NCBI RefSeq assembly: GCF_012489685.1
Contig: NC_080043.1
Span: 4,962,501 to 5,026,500, forward strand
Origin: Lotus japonicus
Lineage: Eukaryota > Streptophyta > Magnoliopsida > Fabales > Fabaceae
Length of the DNA stretch: 64,000 nucleotides
Direction: 5' to 3'
The stretch's first letter is position 1, and each line of letters opens with the position of its first letter. A program made the translations under genes and the position numbers. Positions 20,957 to 31,150 of this stretch are shown here, piece by piece. The notes under the pieces were generated by a model. That model searched no databases, was not told the DNA's origin, and worked only from the letters and a program-made list of their open reading frames with translations.

Positions 20957-22610
20957 ATTTTAATATCATTGATTATTTTTTCAGTACCTTTATTATAAAC
21001 TAATTACATATTTTATAAATCGGGGAGGGCTGGCTTTGGTGGCGTCGTTTGGGATCCTTGCGGGGTTCGGAAGATTGGTTTCTTTGGTCATGATGGAGTT
21101 TTCGAGATTCTTTAGGATGAGCTTCTTGCGGTGCTTCATGGATTGCGCTTCTGCTAGTGGGAGATTGGTTTAGACAGGTCATGGTACATACTGATTCTAC
21201 TTTGGTATTGACCCTCCTCAGTCAGGTTGCTGCGTGCCTCAACTTCATCTGTATGTGTCCATCATAAACTCAACTGGGTGTCAACTGAGTGTCTGTTGTA
21301 GGGGGTATTTGAGAGTTTCTTTGAACCATTCTCTTCGTGAAGAGAATGTGGTTGGTGACTTTCTGGCCAAGGATGAGGCATCCTACATGTGGGTGCTTCA
21401 TAATCATTCTCCTGCTGGGGCCTCTCTTTTGCTGGATGAAGACCAAATGGGCATCTTCTCTTCTTAAGGTGCTAGCTGAGGCTTCCTTTTTGTCACTCTT
21501 ATGAATGTTTTTTTTAAGTTACAATTTATGAATGTTAAATTGTTGCTATATTGTTGTATTAATTAATTATCATACATTTTAAAAATTTATACACTATAAT
21601 TTCAAAGGGAAAAAAGTAATAAAAAAACTGAAAAATTAAATCCAATCCAATCCAAACCGCTAAAGATTGGATCGAATTGGTTTGAATTTGAATTTTGAGA
21701 TAAATCCGATTGATAACAAAATCATAAAACTGATGAAATTAAATCGAATGGTTTTTTCCTTTAAAACCGAATCCAATCCGTGAACACTCTTACTTGTAAC
21801 TATCATAAAAGCACATGCTTTCAATTAGAGAATCATATGGTTCTACCGAGAACATTTTGTTCACAAGAAATAAGAAATACATTATAAATAATATATATTG
21901 ATTGTTACGCGTAAAAATATGATGATTGGAATCTTATATATATATTTTTTGGGGGAGAACAAGAGTATCTTATCTCTGAGTGCATAAAGTATGTGGTGGC
22001 TTGCCTAAGAACCTTCTTAGGAAATTAATTTGATTAGTTAATTTTTTTTTTTGATAATTAGATTGGTTATAATGTTTAATGATGCTAGCTATCATCATCT
22101 GAAAAATGCTATGCCAATATGTGTCCTGAACTATGTATATGGTATGATCCAAAAGTTTTCCCCATATATAGTACTGTGAAAGCTGCTTCCCAAAATTGTG
22201 TACTTTTCTAGTTGGTCCAGCAGCATGAAAACCAAGTCTTCGTCAACTATCGTCTAATGCATATGGTTACCTGTCACGTCTGTCCAACACATAATTATAG
22301 GCAATTGTTTTTTTTTTCCAGTAATTCATTCACAGCACATTTTCTCTTTTATCATATTTTTCACATTTTTTTTTTATTTCACTCTACACTTCCTATCACA
22401 TCACATATTATTTCGTTCAATTCTCTTTTTTCTCTTTATGCTCAACTAAAGTGGAGTGAAAAATAATTGTAAACAAAACATTTTTCCATACAATTTTCTA
22501 GAAGATGACACGAGGAGTACGATGATCCCATGGATTGGCAAGCGATTGTCTATGAAAATATGGCTTAAATTAAATATGTTGTTATTGTTGTATCATGTAT
22601 GTGTTACATT
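20957..22610. other. Intergenic with degenerate repeats
   Basis: It holds an RNase H relic (21020-21467), a fragment like one end of a non-autonomous hAT element (about 21630-21790, with repeated aatccaatcc and gtgaacactc at the edge), and a pyrimidine-rich MITE-like repeat (22290-22460). No supported gene. Confidence 0.4.
21020..21467 (+). pseudogene. Relic of a LINE-type RNase H domain
   Basis: With frame changes, the plus strand shows W-D-P-C-G-G-F near the start. At 21310-21420 it shows SLNHSLREENVVGDFLAKD, which matches the plant RVT_3 RNase H pattern (H-x2-RE-x-N-x2-AD-x-LA). In-frame stops interrupt the middle. It is a remnant of a non-LTR retrotransposon tail or a related RNase H-like gene. 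Confidence 0.55.
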
Positions 22611-23125
22611 TTTTTTTATAAGCCATGAAAAATATATTGAATAGAAGTACAAGGGGTACTTCAACCCAATATAAGTAGAAAGAAAAAAATTACAGAAGCA
22701 ATAAGCAGTAGAGATACAGTAGATTAACCCCCAAACAACTTCTAAACTAAACCCGCTACCGCTAGGAGAAAAATAGAAGAAATTTGCCTCGTTAAAACCT
22801 TTCTAGGAAAAACTCCCTTGGGAAAACCTAGACAAGGAAAAAGAGTACAAAAATCTAATATCAAAGACTAATCTCCAAGGGGCCTAAAAATACAAAGTCA
22901 TATGATCATACAACCAGCCCAAATTACCATAAACCATTGATAATCAAAAACCCCCACTCTAAATAAACTTGCCAAAAACAAAAGCAATCAAGCAAGCCCC
23001 TCTGTATGAATAATCTTCGTATGCCACTCAGCTAAGGATATCATGACACAATGCAGCAAAAATCCCAAATGGTAGTATAAAATCAAATAGCTCCACAAAG
23101 AATGAAAGAAGTTCCACGCCAAAGT
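22611..23125 (-). mobile_element. 5'-truncated LINE fragment
   Basis: A T-run followed by atatattgaatagaag and acaaggggtactt, closely matching the 3' UTR of the LINE at 30821 (atatattgattaagcac, acaaggggtgct). It is therefore the 3' end of a related LINE, on the minus strand. The right limit is uncertain and no target duplication was found. Confidence 0.5.
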
Positions 23126-23349
23126 ACTGACATATTCATCTTTGGCGACATATATAAAATTATTAATTTGTGTTTATGAAGAATGATTTGTTAGTAAAGA
23201 CATATTCATCTGATGTAATTTTAGAACTTTGAAGAATTTAGTCTTATAACTGCCGGTTGTGGTAATATTTTGGTGTAACAAAAAGTATAAAGGTTTCTGG
23301 TGTTAGAAAAAAAATTGTTTTAATTAGAAATATAAAGGTCACAATTGAG

Positions 23350-23860
23350 GTTATCTTATCACCAAATGAGAAGAATTTGTTGAAGATGAAGAAGAAGGAT
23401 TAACAAGCACTCACCTTCATCTATCAAGGTTTAGATGATACCATGTTAGAGATAGTGTCAAATGTTACTACCTCCAAAGAAGTTTGGGAGATTTTGAAGA
23501 TCTCTCATTCTCTCTTGAAGGTGCTAACAAGGTGAAGAAAGTGCATCTACGTATACAAATTTTACGTGAAGAGTCTAAATCCCTGCGCATGAAGGATTCC
23601 AAGTCTATATCGGATTTTGAAAATAGAGCGATGGTGGTTGTGAACCAAATGAAGCGTTACCAAAAAAAGATGCAAGATTTTTGTGTAGTAGAGGAAGATT
23701 ATTCTTCGCTCGTTAATCGCAAAACCTCATTATATGGTTTGTGAAATTGAAGAGTAAAAAGACTTAAGACACATTGATAGTGGACCAATTGATGGATTCA
23801 CTTCAAGCATATGAAAAAAAAGGTTCTAAAGAAGAGATGATGAGCCTTTAAAGCATATCT
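23350..23860 (+). pseudogene. Ty1/copia gag relic (UBN2-type)
   Basis: The frame at 23484-23744 and its flanks match the copia gag pattern: a KMKKKD-like start, then VWEILK, KVKKVHLRIQILREE, SLRMKDSKSISDF and VVNQMKRY in order, followed by a frame-shifted CEIEE-x-KD. Stops and shifts break it on both sides, and no protease, integrase or LTR is nearby. It is a stranded fragment of a Ty1/copia element. Confidence 0.65.
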
Positions 23861-24263
23861 CTAATTTCTATGTTTGTATTGGTTTCAAACCGTCACTAAC
23901 CATGTTTCTTTATTTTTTAACTTTTCCTACTTTACAGCAATCTAAAAACATCATAAATGGGAGTGTAATATAGCCACCAGCCCACCACTCAATTGGCATC
24001 CCTAAAAAATCTAGAAAGGACAAGATATCAGATGAGATTTATTACACGTAGCAAAAGGCTAAAAATATCACAGAATCAAAGTACAATAATGCTAATATAA
24101 AGTGGAATGCATACCAAAAAAACAAAAAAATCACAAAATAATGCTACTATCAATCATCTCATATCCATGAGAAAATAACAACAATGAAACCCAGAATTAA
24201 TTACAACACCAAAGTTCAAACTCGCCGCTAAATAAATGTTCACACCACTCAGCAGTTTCAGTC
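23861..24263. other. Intergenic and probable 3' UTR of the phytocyanin gene
   Basis: AT-rich, no gene seen. The right-hand 100-150 bases should be the 3' UTR of the minus-strand phytocyanin gene. Confidence 0.35.
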
Positions 24264-25488
24264 TCAAACCAAAACGGTGCCGTATAGTAACGCAGCACCA
24301 ACAACAATGGTAACAGAATAATGCAGAAAGCTTGATGGCACCACCGATGAACCACCGTTTCCCGGTGGCGGCGCCGTCGAGTTGTTGGATGATGACGACG
24401 GAGTATCCGCCGGAAGCGACGACTGAGTACCGGAAGGCGATACGTCTGGACCGGAAGCTGATGGCGGTGTATCACCTGTCGTCGGAGATGGTGCCGGAGG
24501 ACCACCGGCCGGTGAGTCTCCCGCCGGAGAAGGTGAAGTCGCCGTAGGTCCACCCGCCGGAGAGTTGCTTGTCGGAGACGAAGATGGTGATTCAGCTCCC
24601 GGTGCCGGAGAAGCCGCCGGAGGGGCACTTACCGGAGATGGAGATGGAGATGTTGATGCAGACGGAGGAGTTCCGGCCGACGGTCCACCGGCCGGTACTG
24701 GAGCTCCCGCCGGAGAAGGCAATACAGACGGCGGAGTTCCTGCCGGAGAGGGTTCGCCGGCGGTCGGCGGTGACCCAGATGGTGGACTCGCCTTCGGAGA
24801 CGGTGAAGGTGAAGATTTTGGTGGCGGCGACGGTGGTGGTTGTGTTCCTCGCGGTGATATAACCACCAGGATCATCTTTTGACCCTTTTCACAGTTTCCA
24901 TATTTTCCACTGATGAAGTAAAATGGTCCTGATCGATCAAACGTGAATTCTGTGTCACCATCTTCAAACTTCTTGATGGGGTTTGCCTTATTGCAATTGT
25001 CAAAGTCCTCTTTCTTCACTTCCAACACAGAATCTGAACCCTTGGTGTACTTAAAAACTGTAGAATTGATCATGAAAACAAAGAGAAACCCAGAATTTTA
25101 AATCAATCAGAACTGTAATTAGATAATCAAAATTGCATCTCTTTTCATGGTGTGTTTGGTTTTCAGTTTAATAGTCTATTTGAGTCGTTGGAATTTAACA
25201 TCGCACATTCCAATGGTCCAAATGTGAAAAAGAGTTTTGGACTTCCTTAGGCGAAAACACTTTCAAACTGAAAACCAATTAACCAGTTATATGATATAGA
25301 AAATAAGTTAAGGAATTACCAATGGTGTCCTTGATTTGGAACCTGTTTCTTCCAGCCCATAGGGTGTAACTCTCCGAAGGGTTTGGGATCCAACCTTTGC
25401 TTCCACCAACGTAGAATTTATGGGCTTGGGAGCTTGGGAGAAGAGAAAAGAGAAGGAACAAGAGACATAGTGGTCTTTGAAACTCCAT
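24264..25488 (-). CDS. Early-nodulin-like protein (phytocyanin-domain arabinogalactan protein)
   Basis: Two exons: 25488-25320 and 25057-24264, joined in phase 1 (GT at 25319, AG at 25058); product 320 aa. A signal peptide (residues 1-22, hydrophobic LCLLFLLFSLL, cut after SSQA) is followed by a phytocyanin domain (about 23-122) with HKFYVGGSKGW, NRFQIKDT, two disulfide cysteines (DNCN and GNCE) and FYFISG. The His copper ligands expected before SVLEV and before the second Cys are replaced by Asp and Asn, so it is unlikely to bind type-1 copper, as in other ENODL proteins. A long Pro/Ser/Ala/Thr-rich tract then offers many AP, SP and TP glycomodules for arabinogalactan. The final hydrophobic tail is typical for GPI anchoring. 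The likely place is the outer plasma-membrane face. Confidence 0.92.
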
Positions 25489-25496
25489 TTGAAAGA

Positions 25497-25521
25497 TGTG
25501 GTGGTGGTGGTGGTGGTGGTT
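25497..25521 (-). repeat. (GTG)n microsatellite in the phytocyanin leader
   Basis: About eight GTG units (ACC on the coding strand) directly upstream of the ATG, within the presumed 5' UTR. A TG run and a TATATAAA sequence (25547-25554) follow upstream, the likely TATA region. Confidence 0.7.
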
Positions 25522-25985
25522 TGTGAATTGAATGAGTGTGTGTGTGTATATAAAGTGTAAAATAGAGAGAGAAGGAAGTGCGTGATGGTGTGTGACACAC
25601 GAAGTTTGGGAGGAAATTGGTGATGGAAAACTGAAGACTGAGCAATGATGATGATGAAAGGATTGGAATTTATAATGTGAAGAGTGAAGACTGAAGAAGT
25701 AGATTAGTACAATGGGGGATGATGATGCTAAAAACTAAAAAGAGTGTCGAATGCGAGGGTGAAACGTGTGAAGCTTTTTGGTTTGATTAGGCAATTCACA
25801 CTTTGGAAACCATACACTTGGCGAAATCATGGGAATATAATTTGGCATATAATTTTGGTATTTCAGGAAACGAATTTAATTCAATGAATATTTTTAGAAT
25901 AATATTATGTTAGTCGACATTTTTGTCCTGGTGTGAGATATGAAAAGAAATAAAAAAAAATAGAAATATAATAAGTTATACAATA

Positions 25986-26165
25986 ATGGATATGCACTGA
26001 CAGTGTGAAATAGTTTTACACAGTCATCCAACCAAAGCATGTCACATAGGAGAGATAATTACATTTGACTTTAATTTTAATTAAAAGAATAAGATATTTT
26101 CTGATTTGGCGGAATTCAATTGGATGTCTGTGTAAAACTATTTTACACTGTCAGTGCATATCCAT
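25986..26165. mobile_element. 180-bp MITE with ~45-bp terminal inverted repeats
   Basis: The left end ATGGATATGCACTGACAGTG is repeated in inverse at the right end (CACTGTCAGTGCATATCCAT), and pairing continues through TAGTTTTACACAG to about 45 bp with few mismatches. TA flanks both sides. From memory the type is common in legume genomes. Confidence 0.82.
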
Positions 26166-26638
26166 TAAACTCTATAAAAAATAAAAAGATAGAAAAAAAA
26201 AATAAGTTGAAATGAGATGAAATAGAAGAGGAATGAGGTGTAACTAAATCAAACTTAATATTTTTTGGTGGGTGGGAGACTTGATGAGAATGAGATTCTA
26301 TCTATTCTATGGTAAACGTCGACATTGCGCTGGACGACCAGGATGGAAAATGTTACTATTGCATTTAATAATTTAAAGCATTTTAGGTATACGTTATTTT
26401 TATGGAAAAATATATATGTAACAGAAGAATTTTTTACTTAATAAATAAAATATAAACACAAAGTCAAATATAGAACCGTATAACTTCAATCATAGAAATA
26501 ATCAAAGTTAAAAAAAAATAGAATTAATCAAAAAATAAATAGAGAAATTTATTTTATCTTATCTTGTTTTAATGAAATATAAAAAGATTTATATTAATGA
26601 GCGTAACACATAAAATATCGTCACTTATATTATTTGTA

Positions 26639-26839
26639 TAGGGAACGTATCAAGTGAGAGCAATATTTATTATGAGAGATGAGAGTATCAAATCTTGACC
26701 ATATAAAAGCCATGTGACTTTTTAAAAAAGTCATGTGACTTTATGTTTTAATCTTGGTCATTCATGTTATATCTAATGGTCAAGATTTGATGTTTTCATC
26801 TCTCACAATAAACATTGCTCTCACTTGATACGCTCCCTA
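26639..26839. mobile_element. ~200-bp MITE with ~60-bp terminal inverted repeats
   Basis: Left TAGGGAACGTATCAAGTGAG pairs with right CTCACTTGATACGCTCCCTA, and the pairing extends past TCTTGACCAT. The tttgta (or 8-bp tatttgta, sharing the terminal TA) repeats at 26631-26638 and 26838-26845. An 8-bp duplication would suggest hAT, but the boundary is ambiguous. The centre has a second small inverted repeat around agtcatgtgact. Confidence 0.78.
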
Positions 26840-27045
26840 TTTGTATGTACCCTTGAAACTTTTTTTACGGTCAACATAAAATTTCATTCAAATAGAAATG
26901 ACACAACGTTTCGATTGTGTACAAGTAAAGGTATTCTGAAGAAGATCTTTACTCCAATACAAAGGTAGGTAATGTACCTTGAAACTTACTACCTCTATTT
27001 CTATTTAACTATCTAGGAAGAGAAGAAACACACATATTAAAGAGT

Positions 27046-27567
27046 TAGGGATGACAATGAGTAGGGTCTGGGTAGGGTACTATAGTACCCATTTCCATAC
27101 CCGCGTTTTCAAAAATTACCCGTACCCGCCCTCATACCCGCGTGGGTAGCAACTTGAATGTCCGTCCCCGTACCCTCTGGGTACCTATTTGCCCTCGTGC
27201 CCATTACCCGCAATTTAGTTAACCAAAATATATTTTTCACTATTTTTGTTAATAGTAAACAAATATACAACTACAATTTTAAATAAAAAACACTAACAAA
27301 AATATAAAAGATATTTAAATACTTAACAAATAAAATCATTCAACTAAGCATATTTTTTTAGAAGGAATAAACGAAAAAGATATAATTTTAAATTTATAAT
27401 TTAGATTTATAATATAGCTCTAAAGTTGTAGGTTAATAACTTACAAATTTTAAAAATAAGTGGGAGTAAATTAGTGATGATTATGAACAACTTAAATACT
27501 CACTAATTTTTTTAAAAAAGAGTAAGTTTGAAAGTTATTGCTTAAGTTAATTTGTTATATATTACCA

Positions 27568-27610
<43 letters not shown>

Positions 27611-27791
27611 TGTGTGTGCGGGTATGGGGCGGGTTGGGTACTATAATACCCATACCCGCACCCATACCCGCTACTTTTTGCGGGTAATTACCCATACCTA
27701 GCCTCATACCCATCTAGCGGGTTTTTACCCTACCCATAGTGGGTATTTTTTTGCGGGTACCCTATGGGTCCTAGACCCATTGCCATCCCTA
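27046..27791. mobile_element. Non-autonomous hAT-type element, 746 bp
   Basis: Ends TAGGGATGACAATGAGT and (complement) TAGGGATGGCAATGGGT form the inverted repeat. The perfect 8-bp duplication taaagagt flanks it (27038-27045, 27792-27799), the hallmark of hAT insertion. Subterminal regions are dense with tacccgc and gcgggtat motifs in both orientations, fitting binding repeats. The interior is AT-rich with an (AAT)n tract; no transposase. Confidence 0.85.
27568..27610 (+). repeat. (AAT)n microsatellite
   Basis: About 14 uninterrupted AAT units inside the hAT-type element. Confidence 0.9.
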
Positions 27792-27907
27792 TAAAGAGTG
27801 CAATTAATTTCGTTAATTTTCATGAAAGTATTATTTGTTTTCCTCATTTATTGTTTCTGTAAGGGCATTTCTTGGAAAAACATCACTTAATGTTCTCTTG
27901 AAACTCT

Positions 27908-28023
27908 TTTTTTTGTACATCGGAAAGATAAATTACTCCCACCAGAGATTGAGCCCTGGACCTCCCTACCCCAACCTTAAATCCCCTAGCTCTTACCACT
28001 TGAGCTATCATTCAGAGACGCTA
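27908..28023 (-). mobile_element. tRNA-derived SINE, 116 bp
   Basis: On the minus strand it starts near a tRNA-like GATAGCTCAAGTGGTAAGAG (A box), followed by GGTCCAGGGCTCAATC (B-box-like), and ends in a short A-run. A perfect 12-bp duplication tcttgaaactct flanks it (27896-27907, 28024-28035). RNA polymerase III promoter, A-tail and flanking duplication together define a SINE mobilised by LINE machinery. Confidence 0.85.
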
Positions 28024-28039
28024 TCTTGAAACTCTAAAT

Positions 28040-28043
<4 letters not shown>

Positions 28044-28072
<29 letters not shown>
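28044..28072. repeat. (TA)n microsatellite
   Basis: About 14 TA units just right of the SINE. Confidence 0.9.
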
Positions 28073-28074
<2 letters not shown>

Positions 28075-28221
28075 AACAATATTTTTTCTTTAAAATGGAC
28101 TGTTAATAAGAAACAGATGTAGTAATTAACATTTATATTGTTAGTTTAATTTTTTTAACTTTCGACCTTTTGACTTTTATTTAATTATTAGGAAAATAAT
28201 AAGATAATAACTCGTATTTAT

Positions 28222-28537
28222 TATTCCCCGTTCCAAAATAATTGTAGTTTTAATTTTTTTTGTCTTGTTCCAAAATCATTGTTGTTTTACATATTCAATG
28301 CATTTTATCTCATTATCTTTAATTCATGCTCTTATTTAATATTGTATCCCTAAGTACCACATCTTATTTCTACCAATCACACTTCTCACCAATTAATTGA
28401 CCAATGATTTTCATTCTCTCTCTTTTATATAACTCATATTAAATAAAAGTGTTTCAGTTAAATTATAACATCAATTAATGAACTCTTAAACTTTGTACAT
28501 AACCTTAAATTACAATAATTTTGAAACGGAGAAAATA
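28222..28537. mobile_element. Degenerate Stowaway-like MITE
   Basis: Left ttccccgttccaaaataatt and the complement of the right end (ttctccgtttcaaaattatt) form the inverted repeat; the ends resemble the CTCCGTTCC core of Stowaway elements but have drifted. The interior is AT-rich. Confidence 0.55.
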
Positions 28538-28693
28538 GAGTGATTGTATGTTCACCTCATTTCTTAATTATAGAGTTGGGTTTCATCACTGCCCCAACAA
28601 AGTTGAGCACATTTCATAATGTTGTTGCGCAAGAGAATTGCTCATTTACATATCGGTCTGGCACATTTATTGTACGATATAATTCTACATGTT

Positions 28694-28709
28694 TTTTTTT
28701 TGGGTAACA
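28694..28709 (-). mobile_element. Minimal retroposon stub with 17-bp duplication
   Basis: Sixteen bases (a T-run plus gggtaaca) are flanked by 17-bp copies at 28677-28693 and 28710-28726 that differ at one base. This fits an extremely 5'-truncated LINE or SINE insertion on the minus strand. Confidence 0.5.
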
Positions 28710-29000
28710 ATATAATTCTAGATGTTAATTAAATTAAAATAATAATAACATTTTCCTGGAGCTAACGACTAGTGCTAATCCTAAAAGTAAAAATAAATAA
28801 ACGGCCGTTACTATAAGCCAAGCATAAATAATAAGCGGTCAAAAGCCGTCATTGACTCTACTAATTACCACACAGTATCATATGATATTAATGTATCTTT
28901 GAAGTTTTTAGGTTTAGATCAGAAAATTGATTGTGTGTGAGGACTTTTGCCAATGATTTCAGATTTCTACTTTATTTTTTCTCTCATCTCATTTTTATTA

Positions 29001-29275
29001 CTCCCTTCGTTCCTATATATAAGTCACAAAGAAAAGTAGTTACTAGTAATAAATTTGTAAAAAAAATGATTTATTTTCCTATATTACCCTTATTTACTTT
29101 CCTATGATTTTCTCTCTCTAAGTTAATACTTCTAAAGTTTATCATCTCTTTCATATTAAATATGAGGGTGAACTTGGAAAAAATTATTTAATGCTTCCTA
29201 GATATTAGAAAGTGACTTATATTTTGTAACAAATTTTTTTCAAAAAATGTGACTTACAATAGGGAACGGAGGGAG
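29001..29275. mobile_element. Stowaway MITE, 275 bp
   Basis: Ends CTCCCTTCGTTCC and GGAACGGAGGGAG are inverted repeats with the Stowaway consensus. TA flanks both ends (28999-29000, 29276-29277). Pairing extends through TATAAGTCAC and GTGACTTA. It sits inside a pyrimidine-rich MITE-like repeat (28970-29430). Confidence 0.88.
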
Positions 29276-29430
29276 TAACTTTTATATTTCTCACTTCTTT
29301 ATCGACCAAATATATATATCAATCATATCTCTTTCATTTCATTTTTACTTATTTATATCTCTCACTTCTTTTTCGACCAAATATTCATCATATCTCTTAT
29401 TTTTCTCTATAACTCTATTCTCTTCATATT

Positions 29431-30805
29431 TCTACTTGGTGAAAGTAAAAATGGTTTATGAACAAAACTTTATTTTTGAGTTTGATTTTCGTTACCGATT
29501 TAAATTAAAGTTGTGTTGGTGTCCAATATGTAAATATTTATGTAAGTTACCTATGGTACAGGTTGGTTGCAAACCCGTAGGTGATCAAAGCATAACCAGG
29601 TCACCCAAACTTTTCATTTAATTCATCAAAAGAAAAAAGAAGAAGCTATTAAAGATAGTTTCTATTAGGGTCGTGATACTTAGACTTCGATAGTGTACAT
29701 CCAAGAGACATTCATTATATGTGGGTAAACATGTTAACTCAACAAAGTTGTATCATATAAAATATAAGCTGATGAATATTGTAGGATCTCAATATTGTAA
29801 AACTCAGCTCAGATGGAGCAATTGAATAGGTCCGAGTGAAAATTGGTAACCTTGCCGGTTTGAGCAAAGAGTTGGAGTGGATGTACATTTGAGCCGGTAT
29901 AAATGAACTGGCAGGTTATACGTAAAATCGATGATTCAGTGGTTCTTGGGTGTACCAGTAGACACCTCTTTCCTGATCCATAAAAATAGAGAAGAATATC
30001 AAATTCAGAATTGATCATTCTTCGTCTTCATGGTGTCGTTGTTCAAAACCCAAATCGCCTCTCTTCGTTGCGGATACACCATCATATCCATCACAAACTG
30101 GTTGGATCAGGAACCAGACTAGTAGCCGGTTTGGATTACTAGAAAATCGAGCTAGGAAAAGACCGGTCAAGAATTGATGTAACTCGTTAAAAGTTGGTAA
30201 AATCAATGAAACTGACGGTTATTATGCTCTCCATTGCATCTTCAACCTTGTATAAGCAACTTTCACAGGATGTGCAAGCACGACTTCTAATTGTAAGGTA
30301 TAGGCGGTGCAAATTAAATTTTTGGTGGAGGGAGAGAAGAAGAACATATATGAAAGTACAGAAAAAAGAGACGAAAGCTGATGAAAAAAGAGCACATGAA
30401 CATCAATAATGAGAAAAGTACATGCAGTAGAAATGAAAGCGACACTTTTATTTTTACAAAGAAAACAACACATTATGAATTTCAAATGATGATAATAGCT
30501 TATTAAGATTTTAGTTGGTGGAATGGAACCATTGTTTTGGGATTTGGCCCTAAATATTAAGATAACTTTTTTTAAAAAAATGAGTATTTTTAATTTCCTA
30601 AGTCTAACCTACAAACAAAAAGCTAAAATTCCTGAAAAATGCAAAATAACAAATTAACAGGAATATTAATAGACCAAACAAAGTTCATATGTGAAATTGA
30701 AAAAAAAATTACGAGCCACTATGTTAGCTTTTGTATAAACTTGGAAAAGGAAGATTGTTGAGAAAAAGCAAATCTCTTAAATTTTATTGAACATGAGGGA
30801 AAGGT
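29431..30805. other. Intergenic, no recognised feature
   Basis: AT-rich with a moderately mixed stretch at about 29560-30230 containing repeated accggt/ccggtt-type words. It might be an old transposon remnant, but nothing is specific enough to name. No supported gene. Confidence 0.3.
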
Positions 30806-31150
30806 AGGAGTTGTATAGATTTTTTTTTTTTGATAGGCAAAGAATATATTGATTAAGCACAAGGGGTGCTAACCCATATACAAAGAGAGGAAGACAAATA
30901 AAAAAGAAGCCAGAAAAAAAGTGCTAGAACTTGTGAAAACCCCCAATAGTTCCTATACTATAACTGAAAACAGCCAGCTTAAAGACAGTTCCAATTCCAA
31001 GGAATGAATAACCCCCAAAACATGAAAATACCCTCCTGGAACACCAGCTGCAGCGAAGCCAACCAGGTACCCACGGCCAACTCAATATAAATGACATATA
31101 TATGGAGTTAAAGACGAACCATGGCAGCAGCACAAAGTGGAGGAAACCAG

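Larger units (their letters stand above)
25650..27037. other. Promoter side of the phytocyanin gene and intergenic MITEs
   Basis: No gene. Holds two inverted-repeat MITEs (25986-26165 and 26639-26839), listed separately. The remainder is AT-rich. Confidence 0.5.

Noticed and set aside
22611..23160. Target-site duplication for the LINE fragment at 22611, using gacatattcatct
   Set aside because: The repeated word occurs twice on the right side only (about 23129 and 23201), not at the left edge.
24565..24882. Gly/Asp/Glu-rich frames opposite the phytocyanin tract
   Set aside because: Mirror of the Pro/Ser/Ala-rich glycomodule repeats on the real coding strand.
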